The translations under genes and the position numbers were made by a program. Below, piece after piece: positions 16,517 through 25,027 of a stretch of DNA of 64,000 bases (positions within the stretch are counted from its first letter, which is position 1; each line of letters starts with the position of its first letter). The notes beneath the pieces are model-generated. The model did not search any database and was not told the DNA's origin. It saw only the letters and a list, made by a program, of their open reading frames with translations. Origin of the DNA: Planctomycetota bacterium (GTDB lineage Bacteria; Planctomycetota; PUPC01; JACPCR01); NCBI GenBank assembly GCA_027625095.1, contig JAQBXN010000015.1, positions 36,859 through 100,858 of the forward strand, read 5' to 3'.

Positions 16517-18478
16517 TTAAGCCGGCACCGGCACTGCCTTGTGTACCTCAGCAGCGGACGCTTCCTGCTCGTGAGGTGTGATCTCCTCACCAAACCGTAC
16601 CAGGCGCGCACTGTTGAAGACAACAAATAGGGAACTGCTCATATAAAGAATCGCAGCAGCCCAGGGGCTGAGCCAGCCGAAGGCGGAAAGCATCAGGCCG
16701 AAGACGATGAAGAGAATACCGAAGAGCAGGTTTTGGTTCACGATGTTACTGGTGCGGCGGGAGAGCCTCACCAGGAAAGGGATACGGGAAAGATCGTTGT
16801 TCATTAGAGCGATGGACGCGCTGTTCATCGCAATGTCGTTACCAGCCGCACCCATGGCGATTCCAAGGTCGGCCGCGGCGAGCGCAGGAGCGTCGTTGAC
16901 GCCGTCACCGATGACCGCCACCTGATATTTATCGCTCCGCATCTGTCTAAGGATTTTCAGCTTTGTCTCGGGCAGACATTCGGCCTCAAATTCCGTGCAC
17001 CCAAGCTCGCGGGCGACCTTCTCGGCGACGGCCCGGCGGTCTCCGGTCAGCATCACCAGCCGCTGAATCCCAAGTTGCTTCAGCTCGGCCGCTGCCGCCC
17101 TGGCCTCTACACGGGGACGGTCCTCGAGTCCGATCCAACCGAGACACTTTTTTTCTTCGGCAACAAAGATAATCGAGATAGCTTCGTTCTCCGTTTCTTC
17201 CAGATCGATACCGGTGAAGTCAACGCCGCTATCCTTGAGCCACTTCATGCGTCCAACGAGCACCCTCTTTCCACCAACTCCGGCCGCGACTCCCAGGCCG
17301 ATTGTCTCTTCGAAGTCCACCGGATCACTGGCGCGAATGTTAGCCTTTTCTGACAGCCGGATGATGGCCCGGGCGGTCGGATGATTGGAATCGCGCTCTG
17401 CCGACGCCGCGGCATGGACGAGCTGTTCAGCATCGATACCTTTGGCGGGAGTTAGCCTTGTGACATCCAGAATGCCGGTGGTCAGCGTTCCGGTTTTGTC
17501 AAAGATCATCGCTGTGAGACGTCCGGCGAATTCGAGGTCTGAAGCATTCTTGACCAGCACCCCCAACCGGGCGGCACACGAAATCGCAGCCACCATGGCC
17601 GTCGGCGTGGCGAGCACGAGCGCCCCAGGGCAGGCGACCACGAGCGCGGTTATAGCGCGCTCCATTTCGGAGAAATAAAGAATTACACCTGCGATCATCA
17701 ATATGGTTGGGGTGTACCACTGCGCGTGCTGCTCGACGATCTTCATCATCGAAGATTTCGAACTCTGTGCCTGAAGAATAAGCTCGCGGACTTTGCCCAG
17801 CGCTGTCTCCGAACCAACCGTTTTTACTTCGATATCGAGCGAGCCGGTGAGGTTCGTTGTGCCAGCAAAGACATCGTCACCACTGGATTTGTCCACTGGC
17901 AGACTCTCACCGGTAATGGTCGCCTGATTAAGCGTGCTTTGTCCACGTCGAACGATGCCATCCGCCGGGACATTCTCCCCAGGCCGTATTCGGATGTAAT
18001 CGCCCGGATTCAATTGTCCGACCGGAACCTCTTTTTCACCCTCACCTTCCTTCGTGATAAAACGGGCAATCCGCGGAGTAAGTTTGACGATGGATTCGAT
18101 GGCCTTGTGCGCACCCATCGCGGTGCGACGTTCGACGGCTTCCGAAACGAGCACAAAGAAACTGATGACGCCGGCGATAGAGTAATCCTGGCGCGCGATT
18201 GAAGCGACGATCGCCAGGGCGACCAGCTCAGTCATGTGAAGCCGATCTTTGAGCAGATCCTCGATGGCCCTGGCCAGAATAGGCCCGGCCATCAGCAAAG
18301 CGCCGATCATGCTGCTGATGACGCCGAGAGAACTTGCATCCTCGGGAAACTTGAGGCGGATGATGAAGTCATTGATCAGCAGGACAAGCCCAATGAACGC
18401 AATCACCAGGTGCCGGCGGATCTTGGCTTCCGACCGTTCTATCTCTGTAAGATCAATATTGTCAGCGGTCTCGGGCAT
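16517..18478 (-). CDS. P1B-type heavy-metal ATPase with CPG membrane motif and no N-terminal metal-binding domain
   Basis: This is a cation pump. The actuator TGES is at 189-192, the phosphorylation site DKTGT at 327-331, the nucleotide-binding His-Pro near 368, and GDGVNDAPAL near the hinge. Membrane helices flank the actuator and the last pair lies before about 620. The transport motif in the sixth helix is Cys283-Pro-Gly, not the CPC of Cu/Zn/Cd pumps. The last helix carries MSSS, reminiscent of the MxxSS of copper pumps. No CxxC metal-binding domain precedes the first helix. Metal specificity cannot be deduced. The gene is embedded between SPFH genes and ABC genes (114 and 79 bases), so it is probably part of their transcript. 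Confidence 0.9.
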   Translation of the reverse strand: MPETADNIDLTEIERSEAKIRRHLVIAFIGLVLLINDFIIRLKFPEDASSLGVISSMIGALLMAGPILARAIEDLLKDRLHMTELVALAIVASIARQDYSIAGVISFFVLVSEAVERRTAMGAHKAIESIVKLTPRIARFITKEGEGEKEVPVGQLNPGDYIRIRPGENVPADGIVRRGQSTLNQATITGESLPVDKSSGDDVFAGTTNLTGSLDIEVKTVGSETALGKVRELILQAQSSKSSMMKIVEQHAQWYTPTILMIAGVILYFSEMERAITALVVACPGALVLATPTAMVAAISCAARLGVLVKNASDLEFAGRLTAMIFDKTGTLTTGILDVTRLTPAKGIDAEQLVHAAASAERDSNHPTARAIIRLSEKANIRASDPVDFEETIGLGVAAGVGGKRVLVGRMKWLKDSGVDFTGIDLEETENEAISIIFVAEEKKCLGWIGLEDRPRVEARAAAAELKQLGIQRLVMLTGDRRAVAEKVARELGCTEFEAECLPETKLKILRQMRSDKYQVAVIGDGVNDAPALAAADLGIAMGAAGNDIAMNSASIALMNNDLSRIPFLVRLSRRTSNIVNQNLLFGILFIVFGLMLSAFGWLSPWAAAILYMSSSLFVVFNSARLVRFGEEITPHEQEASAAEVHKAVPVPA

Positions 18479-18492
18479 GGGGGAAGGGGGAA

Positions 18493-18520
18493 TGGTTGAT
18501 GGTTAATGGTTAATGGTTGA
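18493..18520. repeat. Heptamer repeat, four units (tggttga/tggttaa)
   Basis: Four perfect-phase seven-base units lie just upstream of the P-type ATPase start on the minus strand. The related gatggtt type occurs at 63737-63769. Confidence 0.85.
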
Positions 18521-18573
18521 GGAATGGAGGAATGGCTGTGCCACGCTTTAGCAGGTATCAAAGCTCACAGACT

Positions 18574-18594
18574 CTGAATCCTGAATCCTGAATC
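18574..18594. repeat. Heptamer repeat, three units of ctgaatc
   Basis: Three exact copies of ctgaatc overlap the stop codon of the HflK-like gene. The inverse form, gattcag, is tandemly repeated at 28866-28879. Confidence 0.85.
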
Positions 18595-19690
18595 ACTTTT
18601 CCTCTTCCTTCTTCTTCTCTTTCGGCTTGTACTTCAGGCTGCTTTCCAGGGTGATTCGCAGTTGCCGCGCCCCACTGTCGTCTGAATTCAAAACAAACTT
18701 TTCCTTTGCGTTGGCGATACCTTCACTGACGCCCTCGAAGTAGAGCTGTCTCAAGAAGAGCCGCGGGTTTTCTCTGTATTTTGGCAGGAGTTCACTCAGC
18801 GTCTTGGCGTCAGCTTGAGCCTCCAGAACGATGCGGGTTTTGTATGCCTCTGCTTCCGATTCGATGCGGGAGGCATCGGCTTTGGATGTCTGGATGATCC
18901 GCTCGGCCTCCTTGCGTGCCTGGGTTACTTTTGCCTCTTTATTGTTGCCTGCGTTGGTCACTGCATCGAACGCGTCTTTGGTCTGGCGGGGCGGGGCCTT
19001 CTCCACGTAGTTCAGCAACAGCACTTTGACCCCGAGTTCAAACTTTTCGATGTCCCTGACGAATGCGGTCTTCACGTCCGTCGAGAATTGATTCACTTCG
19101 CTGAGCAGAGCCTGGTCAGCAGTCATGCGTCCGACGGTCTGAACCACCGACCGTGCCAGAAGGCTTTCAAGGAGGGCCTGCGGCGCTTCTGCATTCGTGG
19201 CCAACAAATACGACACCGGATCTTCTATCTTGAAATTAACGCTCCATTGTGAATGGAGGATGTTGCGATCCCCGGAAATGGTGTAGCCGTCGACACCCGG
19301 GATGAGGGAGGTGGTTACTGTCTTTCGGCCACCAAAGTCGTAACGATTGCCTTCGTTGTACCAGAAGAGGTTCAGCTTCAGGGTCTGCTCCCCGGCAGGC
19401 AAAATGACGACCCTGTCGATGGGCTCAGGCCAGGACCAATGTGCCCCCGGCTCGAGGATGTCCGGCCCGAGAAGCTGGCCTGCCTTCTCCTTCTGCCGGA
19501 TTTTTCCAAGGTGCAGCACGAGCCCCATCTTGCCAGGTTTTATGGTGAAGAATCCAGAGCTCAGATACAGCACAAGCAGGATCAGGATGAAAAGCTGCAG
19601 CAGGCGAAAGCTCGATCTGAGCGCGCGAGACAGCGCTTCTAGACCCGGATCTTTGGTGCGTGAGTCAGTTCGTGCGGATTGGGTATTCAT
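18593..19690 (-). CDS. SPFH/Band 7 protein, HflK-like
   Basis: SPFH proteins form large ring- or cage-like membrane assemblies; HflK/HflC controls the FtsH protease in E. coli. Here a single membrane segment (about 31-50) is followed by the SPFH domain (about 50-260, including GKMGLVLHLGKI and ILEPGAHWSWPEPIDRV) and an Ala/Glu-rich coiled coil (about 250-310, ARKEAERIIQTSKADASRIE). The protein ends in a Lys/Glu tail. It is 365 residues, close to HflK. It is transcribed third among the three SPFH genes of this block, 116 bases after the HflC-like gene. No ftsH is in the window, so a role in protease control is not supported by context. Confidence 0.87.
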   Translation of the reverse strand: MNTQSARTDSRTKDPGLEALSRALRSSFRLLQLFILILLVLYLSSGFFTIKPGKMGLVLHLGKIRQKEKAGQLLGPDILEPGAHWSWPEPIDRVVILPAGEQTLKLNLFWYNEGNRYDFGGRKTVTTSLIPGVDGYTISGDRNILHSQWSVNFKIEDPVSYLLATNAEAPQALLESLLARSVVQTVGRMTADQALLSEVNQFSTDVKTAFVRDIEKFELGVKVLLLNYVEKAPPRQTKDAFDAVTNAGNNKEAKVTQARKEAERIIQTSKADASRIESEAEAYKTRIVLEAQADAKTLSELLPKYRENPRLFLRQLYFEGVSEGIANAKEKFVLNSDDSGARQLRITLESSLKYKPKEKKKEEEK

Positions 19691-19806
19691 AAGGTTCTGG
19701 TTCTTCGGTTCGTCTTCGTCCTAGCCTCAGTCTTCATCTCTTGCGGAAGAGGACTAAGACAAAGACCACGGCGAAGAAAGGAGGAGAGCGGCAGCTTGAG
19801 CTTCCT

Positions 19807-20757
19807 TCATTTCTTCTCCTCCAGCTTCGTTTCGATAGCTGGCGCCTCCGGCGCTCCGTTCAGCAGCTCAAATGGCCCCATATCGGTTGTCAGAATCAAT
19901 GTGGTGTCCTTGTCCTTCATCATTTTCTTGAAGGATTCCATTTTGCGCAGGAAGTCAGCCAGTTCCGGATTCTGGCTCAATATCTTGTAGTAGGAAGCTG
20001 CCTCCGCGTCTGCCTGGCCTCGAATGCCCTTGGCCTTAGCCTCGGCCAGAGTGAGTTCATTAGTCGCTTCCTTCTGGGCTTCTGAGCGGATGATGGATGC
20101 AAGGCGTTCACCTTCTGCTTCGAAGCGGTCGGCAAGTTTCTGTCGCTCCTTTCGCATTCGTTCGAAAACTACTTCGACTGTTTTCTCCGGAAGGGCCAGC
20201 CGTTTGATACCGATCTCCTGCACGTCGATCCCGAACGCCTTCGCTTCTTCGGCCACGGGCTTAAGAATCTCGTCCTGAATCCTGGTGAACTGAATGTCTT
20301 CCGGGTTAGTCGAGATCAGATGCGTCAGAGGGTGCTTCCCGAGCACTCCGCCCTTGTGATTACGAACCACATCTTTGAGCAGGCTTTCGGCCCGCCGGCG
20401 ATCACCGCTGGTCATCTTCATGTAGAGTCTGGGGTCGTCGATCCTCCAGCAGACGAAGGCTTCGAGGATGATGTTCTTGCCGTCGCCGGTGTAAGACTCC
20501 TCAAAGGTGCCACTGAAGATGTTAATGGAGCGACTGAACTTGACGACCTTCTGGACCGGCCAGGGCGCTTTGAAGTTGAGCCCCGGTTCCTGGATGGGCT
20601 CGGACGGTTTGTTGAACGTGTAGACCAGCGCGGTCTCGTTCTGCCGGACGGTAAACGTTGTCATGTACAGAATGAGACCTACGGCCACGACGATGCCGCT
20701 CAACAGAGACCAGATGTTGATCTTCGATTCGTTCGTCTGAGTTTCTTTGGGTTCCAT
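19807..20757 (-). CDS. SPFH/Band 7 protein, HflC-like
   Basis: It has one membrane segment (about 15-35), then the SPFH domain, with LNFKAPWPVQKVV and the HflC-typical stretch IDVQEIGIKRLALPE followed by VFERMRKERQ. An Ala/Glu coiled coil at about 215-260 and a short tail follow. The length (316 residues) is slightly below that of E. coli HflC. The gene starts 3 bases after the stop of the long SPFH gene, so translation is probably coupled. An HflK/HflC-like pair plus a third, larger SPFH protein suggests a three-component ring, but this is inference. Confidence 0.88.
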   Translation of the reverse strand: MEPKETQTNESKINIWSLLSGIVVAVGLILYMTTFTVRQNETALVYTFNKPSEPIQEPGLNFKAPWPVQKVVKFSRSINIFSGTFEESYTGDGKNIILEAFVCWRIDDPRLYMKMTSGDRRRAESLLKDVVRNHKGGVLGKHPLTHLISTNPEDIQFTRIQDEILKPVAEEAKAFGIDVQEIGIKRLALPEKTVEVVFERMRKERQKLADRFEAEGERLASIIRSEAQKEATNELTLAEAKAKGIRGQADAEAASYYKILSQNPELADFLRKMESFKKMMKDKDTTLILTTDMGPFELLNGAPEAPAIETKLEEKK

Positions 20758-20760
20758 GAA

Positions 20761-22749
20761 CTATTCTCCAAGATCGACGTTGAGAAGATCGGCATTCAGC
20801 TTTTCTTCCAGATTGAGTTCGATGACCTGATTCTTCATATTTTTGGGAATGACGAGTTTGCGTTTACCTTTGAGTGCTTCTTCAAGTGTCGAGAGGAAGT
20901 AACGTAATTCATAAATCTCAGGAGTGGCCAGTTCGTACGCGTTTCGCTGGTGCTTGAAGCTGTCCGCCTCGGCCTTGGCGATGCTCACGCGGCGGGTCTT
21001 GTAGCTTTCAGCTTCGTGAACTCTCACCCGGCCAGTCGTCTTCGCTCCAGGGACAGTGCGCGCAGCGAATGCTTCAGCCTCTACGATCGAGGTCAGCCGT
21101 TTTTCCTGCGATTCGACAATGGACTCGAACGTATCGGCTACTGGTAACGGCGGATGGACGAGCTGAAACCCGACGGCGATGACCTCCAGCCCCAGCCGGG
21201 AAGTCTTTGCCTGTTCCATGATGCGCGTCTGGATCCGGGCCGCCAGGGTGAGGCGTGCCGGCCCCATCAGGTCCTCCATCTTTACGCTGCAACACACCTG
21301 GACAAGTTCCCTGAAAGCGATGCTTACCAGATAACGCTGCGCATCGGTCTGGTGGTAAAAATAATCGAAGAGTTCCTCTCGCTTGTCAGAGATTCGGTAA
21401 TGAAGAATCAGCGAAACATTCAGTACATTGACCGGCACACTGGTCCCAACCTCCGGCTGCTCCTCTGTTGTTTCCCTTACTTCCGAAGTTGTCTGACTTG
21501 CAAGCAGGATGTAATCACTGGCGAGTTGTCTTGGTTGAGTCCAGACAACCACGTTGGATGGCAGTTGTCCAGTCTTCAGTTCCGCCTCCGAATTCCGCTC
21601 AGCCTCTTCTATGCCGACGACCACTCGCTGGATACCGGTGGGCAGCGGATACGCCCGTTCGATTGGCCAGGGAATCTTCAGATGAAAACCAGGCTGGAGG
21701 ATGTCGCCGGCCGGTTTGCCGAAGCGTTCCACGATGACGAGCTCATCATGCTTCACCACTACAATGGATGTCAGCAGGACCGCGGACACAAGCTGAAAAG
21801 CGATCAGCGGCAAAATGAGCTGGGCGACAAATTTGAAAAACCAGGTCCGGCTGACTTTGAAGCCGAACTGGTAATCAAGCGTTTCAGCAACCGCATTCCA
21901 GAGGCTGCCCGGCTGAGCAAATAATCCAAAGAGGCGGCTTTCATACGGAGGCCGAAGCTCCTGACCTGGCAATCGCGGACGGAAAAAGTCGAGAATGAAA
22001 TTCAGGATGAATTCAATCCCAAGCAAGACGACCAGAATCGGCAGTGCATGTCGCAGCACCGTATCGAGGAGGGTCACTTCGGCGATACTCAGCCACATGC
22101 TCAGCCCGCACAGGGAGAGCAGGAGACTGTTGCTCAGCATAAACGCACCGGCCGGTCGGAGATGCCGATACTCATGCACCGAGGACAGTCCAACGACATA
22201 TTGACTGAAAGCAAACGCCACAAAAGCAAACGAAAAGAGGAACGCTCCACACACTGCCAGACGTTCAGTGATGACTCCAGACGGCAGGTAGACCCACTTA
22301 AAAAGAATGGCCGATCCCACCAGCAGCATGAACAGCGCGCTCACCACGGTAGTGGCAGGGATGAAGGATTTTTCAAATCGCAGGAGGCGGCCGCGCGCGG
22401 TGTAGGCATCCGGAGTCTGTGAAGCCTCGAAGAGCGAACTCGATCCATCAGCACGGCCCTTCAAAATCTCGATCTCACGATCTTCCGCATCCGCGATACG
22501 GTTCAATCGGAGACGCAGATAACAGACCAGCCAGACCGCAATCCCAGGCAGCAGGTGGCAAATTTCGCCGATGATGGCCGCCGAGCCACCTATCCGGAAC
22601 TCATCCTTGTAGCCCGAATAAATGTAAACGCCGAAGGCAAACGAACTCACCAGCACCTGGATGATCAGGCCACCCATCGCAATGGTATCCGGATGATGCC
22701 CGGGCCCGGATGGCAGCAGTTGAGGTGATGTAGGTTGTCTGAACTCCAT
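20761..22749 (-). CDS. Long SPFH protein with multi-spanning N-terminal membrane domain
   Basis: The C-terminal ~330 residues are an SPFH domain (about 330-560, with VVKHDELVIVERFGKP and LQPGFHLKIPWPIERA) and a coiled coil (about 560-620), as in HflK. The N-terminal ~330 residues are different from any standard HflK: about six or seven hydrophobic segments, near 27-47, 58-78, 130-155, 165-185, 195-215, 230-255 and 310-335. The joining of a polytopic domain to an SPFH domain is unusual and makes this the most distinctive protein of the block. It begins 5 bases after the upstream ABC-2 permease and ends 3 bases before the HflC-like gene. Confidence 0.82.
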   Translation of the reverse strand: MEFRQPTSPQLLPSGPGHHPDTIAMGGLIIQVLVSSFAFGVYIYSGYKDEFRIGGSAAIIGEICHLLPGIAVWLVCYLRLRLNRIADAEDREIEILKGRADGSSSLFEASQTPDAYTARGRLLRFEKSFIPATTVVSALFMLLVGSAILFKWVYLPSGVITERLAVCGAFLFSFAFVAFAFSQYVVGLSSVHEYRHLRPAGAFMLSNSLLLSLCGLSMWLSIAEVTLLDTVLRHALPILVVLLGIEFILNFILDFFRPRLPGQELRPPYESRLFGLFAQPGSLWNAVAETLDYQFGFKVSRTWFFKFVAQLILPLIAFQLVSAVLLTSIVVVKHDELVIVERFGKPAGDILQPGFHLKIPWPIERAYPLPTGIQRVVVGIEEAERNSEAELKTGQLPSNVVVWTQPRQLASDYILLASQTTSEVRETTEEQPEVGTSVPVNVLNVSLILHYRISDKREELFDYFYHQTDAQRYLVSIAFRELVQVCCSVKMEDLMGPARLTLAARIQTRIMEQAKTSRLGLEVIAVGFQLVHPPLPVADTFESIVESQEKRLTSIVEAEAFAARTVPGAKTTGRVRVHEAESYKTRRVSIAKAEADSFKHQRNAYELATPEIYELRYFLSTLEEALKGKRKLVIPKNMKNQVIELNLEEKLNADLLNVDLGE

Positions 22750-22754
22750 GAAAT

Positions 22755-23726
22755 TTAGCGTGCCACTTCACGATCCTGAAAAAGGTAGAGGGCCCCACAG
22801 AGGATGGCAGCCTGATACGTCGCGGAATAAAGCACTGCCCGGATAATGTAATTGAAAGGGATTACTCGTTCCGATGAAAGTGCATCCGCCAGGAAGAAGT
22901 ACTGGATATTGAAAAACGCTCTAAGCGGAAACGTAAGAACTGCGGACCCGCCCGCGTACTTGCGCGACAACTCCTCCGCCACCAGCCCGATCACAAAAAA
23001 CGCAGCACAGATGCTGAACGTAAAGAGTGGACTCAGCCGCGTTGATACCGCCACAGCAACGGTAGCGATCACCGATACTGCCAGCATGACAAGAATGCCG
23101 GCCAGCGTGACCGACCAGTTGTAATGAAGGAACCGCTCCTTCAAGGTCTCTGAAACAGGCGGCAGAAAACCGACGATTCCAAATACCAGGGAGAAGACCA
23201 CCAGTGCCAGACAAATCGCGGTCGAAGGGAACGGACGATCGAAAAAATAATTCGCCAGAACCGCCCCGAATATGACACTCCCCGTGCCGAGCAGCATTCC
23301 CATGATAGGCCCGAAGTCGAGCCTTGTTGTGGCTGTGGCCGGCACGCCGATCCGTACGGTCATGGTGAGTACCAGCACCATCAGATAGCCGGCGACCACA
23401 ACGCTGACCATGATTCCGGCATACTTGCCAAGCACGAATTCAAATCGATCCACTGGCTTGGAGATAACCGTCAGCACCGTCTTCTTTCTAATCTCTTCCG
23501 AGATAACGGTGCTGGCCGCCACCACGGACAGCAGCATGCCAGTCACCATGATGGTTGCGAGCCCCATATCCGTTACCAGCTTGATATGGTTTACCAGGGT
23601 GAACATGGTGAACGCCGGACTGAACGCGATCATCGTCAGGGCACCCGTGAGCACCACCAGAAAGACTGGCTGACGGATAGTCTCGAAAACTGTATTTCGG
23701 GCAATCGCGTAGATGCGGGTAATCAT
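22755..23726 (-). CDS. ABC-2-type transporter permease, first gene of the SPFH block
   Basis: The protein is 323 residues with about six membrane segments (about 22-42, 55-80, 105-130, 145-170, 180-200, 210-230 and a C-terminal group). The start IARNTVFETIRQPVFL and the EEIRKKTVLTVISKPV loop after the second segment are characteristic of the NosY/GldF-like ABC-2 permeases. It has no ATPase of its own beside it; the only ATPase in the block is the one at 15280-16437. It is the first gene of the transcript, and the next gene follows after 5 bases. Confidence 0.85.
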   Translation of the reverse strand: MITRIYAIARNTVFETIRQPVFLVVLTGALTMIAFSPAFTMFTLVNHIKLVTDMGLATIMVTGMLLSVVAASTVISEEIRKKTVLTVISKPVDRFEFVLGKYAGIMVSVVVAGYLMVLVLTMTVRIGVPATATTRLDFGPIMGMLLGTGSVIFGAVLANYFFDRPFPSTAICLALVVFSLVFGIVGFLPPVSETLKERFLHYNWSVTLAGILVMLAVSVIATVAVAVSTRLSPLFTFSICAAFFVIGLVAEELSRKYAGGSAVLTFPLRAFFNIQYFFLADALSSERVIPFNYIIRAVLYSATYQAAILCGALYLFQDREVAR

Positions 23727-24139
23727 AAAACCTGGGGGTATCGCTCTGTTCGTAGTTGCCCGCCGCAGCGGGACCGGGACCGGCCTGGCGAGATGTTATT
23801 TTCAGAGGCAAGGCGGGAGTCCAGGCTCGAAAAGACAATGATGCCTGGAATGGACATTTCAGCCGGTCTAGTGCCAGAAAACAGGTTCTTAACCCTCATT
23901 ACGTTCAGGGCTGCGCGTTATAACGCAAGTGCTGATGGGTGTCAAAGTTAGGTCAGGGATGGGAGTGTTACGGAACAGGAGTAAGGACGTTAGACATTCG
24001 GTGCAGATTGGGGGGCCGGGATGCTGCAAACCATCTGCTCTGAACCAGACCGTTGACCGAGGGATCGATGCAGATAAGATGCGGCCAACCCTGCGGATGA
24101 GTGTATCGGGTTAGCCTTTCCCGGAAATTAAGTATCAAC
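23727..24139. promoter_or_regulatory. Divergent intergenic region with a perfect 12-bp palindrome
   Basis: No gene is visible here. The region separates the SPFH block (minus) from the zinc-ribbon gene (plus) and must carry both promoters. GCGTTATAACGC at 23915-23926 is a perfect palindrome and a possible operator; the regulator is unknown. Confidence 0.4.
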
Positions 24140-25027
24140 ATGGCCATCAAAGTCAGATGTACCTGCGGAACCGAGTACGATCTCAAGGACGAATTCGCAG
24201 GACGAAAAGTGGAATGCCCACAGTGCAGAAGGGTCATCGAAGTGCCAGGCTCACGGGTACCCGAATTCGGGCATCCGGCTTTTAATCGGGACAAATTTCT
24301 CTTGCGGCAGAAGAGGATCTCGATATCCGAAAAATACTACGTATGGGATGAGGATGAGAACACGATTCTCTTCGTGGTTCGGCCGGCGCACCTGTTCAGG
24401 AATCTGCTGGCAGCTTTTATGACCGTTGCTTTTTTCATGGTCTCCTCAGGCTCTCTCATCGCCCTGGGGGTTGCAGCGGCGAAGCAGTTGAGCATACCTG
24501 AAGCTCCATTTGTTATTGCCGGACTCTTCTTCAGCCTGTTGGGCGCTGCTTTTGTGGCTGTCGCGCTGATCAAGAAGAGACATGTGACCTTTTATGCTGA
24601 GGAGTCTGCCCAGACAAAACTGCTCGAGGTGTTCCAAGACAAAAAGTTCGAATTCATCAAAGCAACATACACGGTCAACGATGCCGAAGGGAACTGCGTG
24701 GCCAAGCTCCAGAAGAACTATCTGTACAACTTTTTCCGAAAACGCTGGTACTGTCTCGCCCCGGACGACTCCATCCTGTGCCTGGCAAAGGAGGACTCAG
24801 TCATCCTGTCTTTGCTGAGAAGATTTCTGGGTACTTTCTTTGGACTTTTGCGCACCAATTTCATCATCGTCCTGCCGGAAACGGACGAGGTTATCGGCGA
24901 GTTCAATCGTAAATTCACCTTGTTTGACCGTTACGTGCTGGATATGACCGCCGACCCGGGACGCAAGCTTGACCGCCGCGTGGCCATCGCTCTTGGGATC
25001 ATGCTCGATACCGGAGAACGGCGTTGA
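24140..25027 (+). CDS. Zinc-ribbon membrane protein with LURP-one/scramblase-like domain
   Basis: I chose the ATG at 24140, because the protein then begins directly with the zinc ribbon (Cys7, Cys9, Cys26, Cys29: CTCG and CPQC). Two membrane segments follow at about 85-110 and 122-145. The rest (about 150-295) resembles the tubby-like beta barrel of LURP-one/phospholipid-scramblase-related proteins, with strands such as FIKATYTVND, CVAKLQKNY and EVIGEFNRKFTLFDRY, and the closing helix DRRVAIALGIMLDT. The family link is by eye. The frame extends upstream to 24101 but without recognisable sequence. It overlaps the rhomboid gene by four bases (TTGA), so the two are co-translated. Confidence 0.75.
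   Translation: MAIKVRCTCGTEYDLKDEFAGRKVECPQCRRVIEVPGSRVPEFGHPAFNRDKFLLRQKRISISEKYYVWDEDENTILFVVRPAHLFRNLLAAFMTVAFFMVSSGSLIALGVAAAKQLSIPEAPFVIAGLFFSLLGAAFVAVALIKKRHVTFYAEESAQTKLLEVFQDKKFEFIKATYTVNDAEGNCVAKLQKNYLYNFFRKRWYCLAPDDSILCLAKEDSVILSLLRRFLGTFFGLLRTNFIIVLPETDEVIGEFNRKFTLFDRYVLDMTADPGRKLDRRVAIALGIMLDTGERR

Noticed and set aside
18593..20757. HflKC-FtsH protease-control operon
   Set aside because: No ftsH or hflX is near and the neighbours are transporters, so the classical assignment is not supported.
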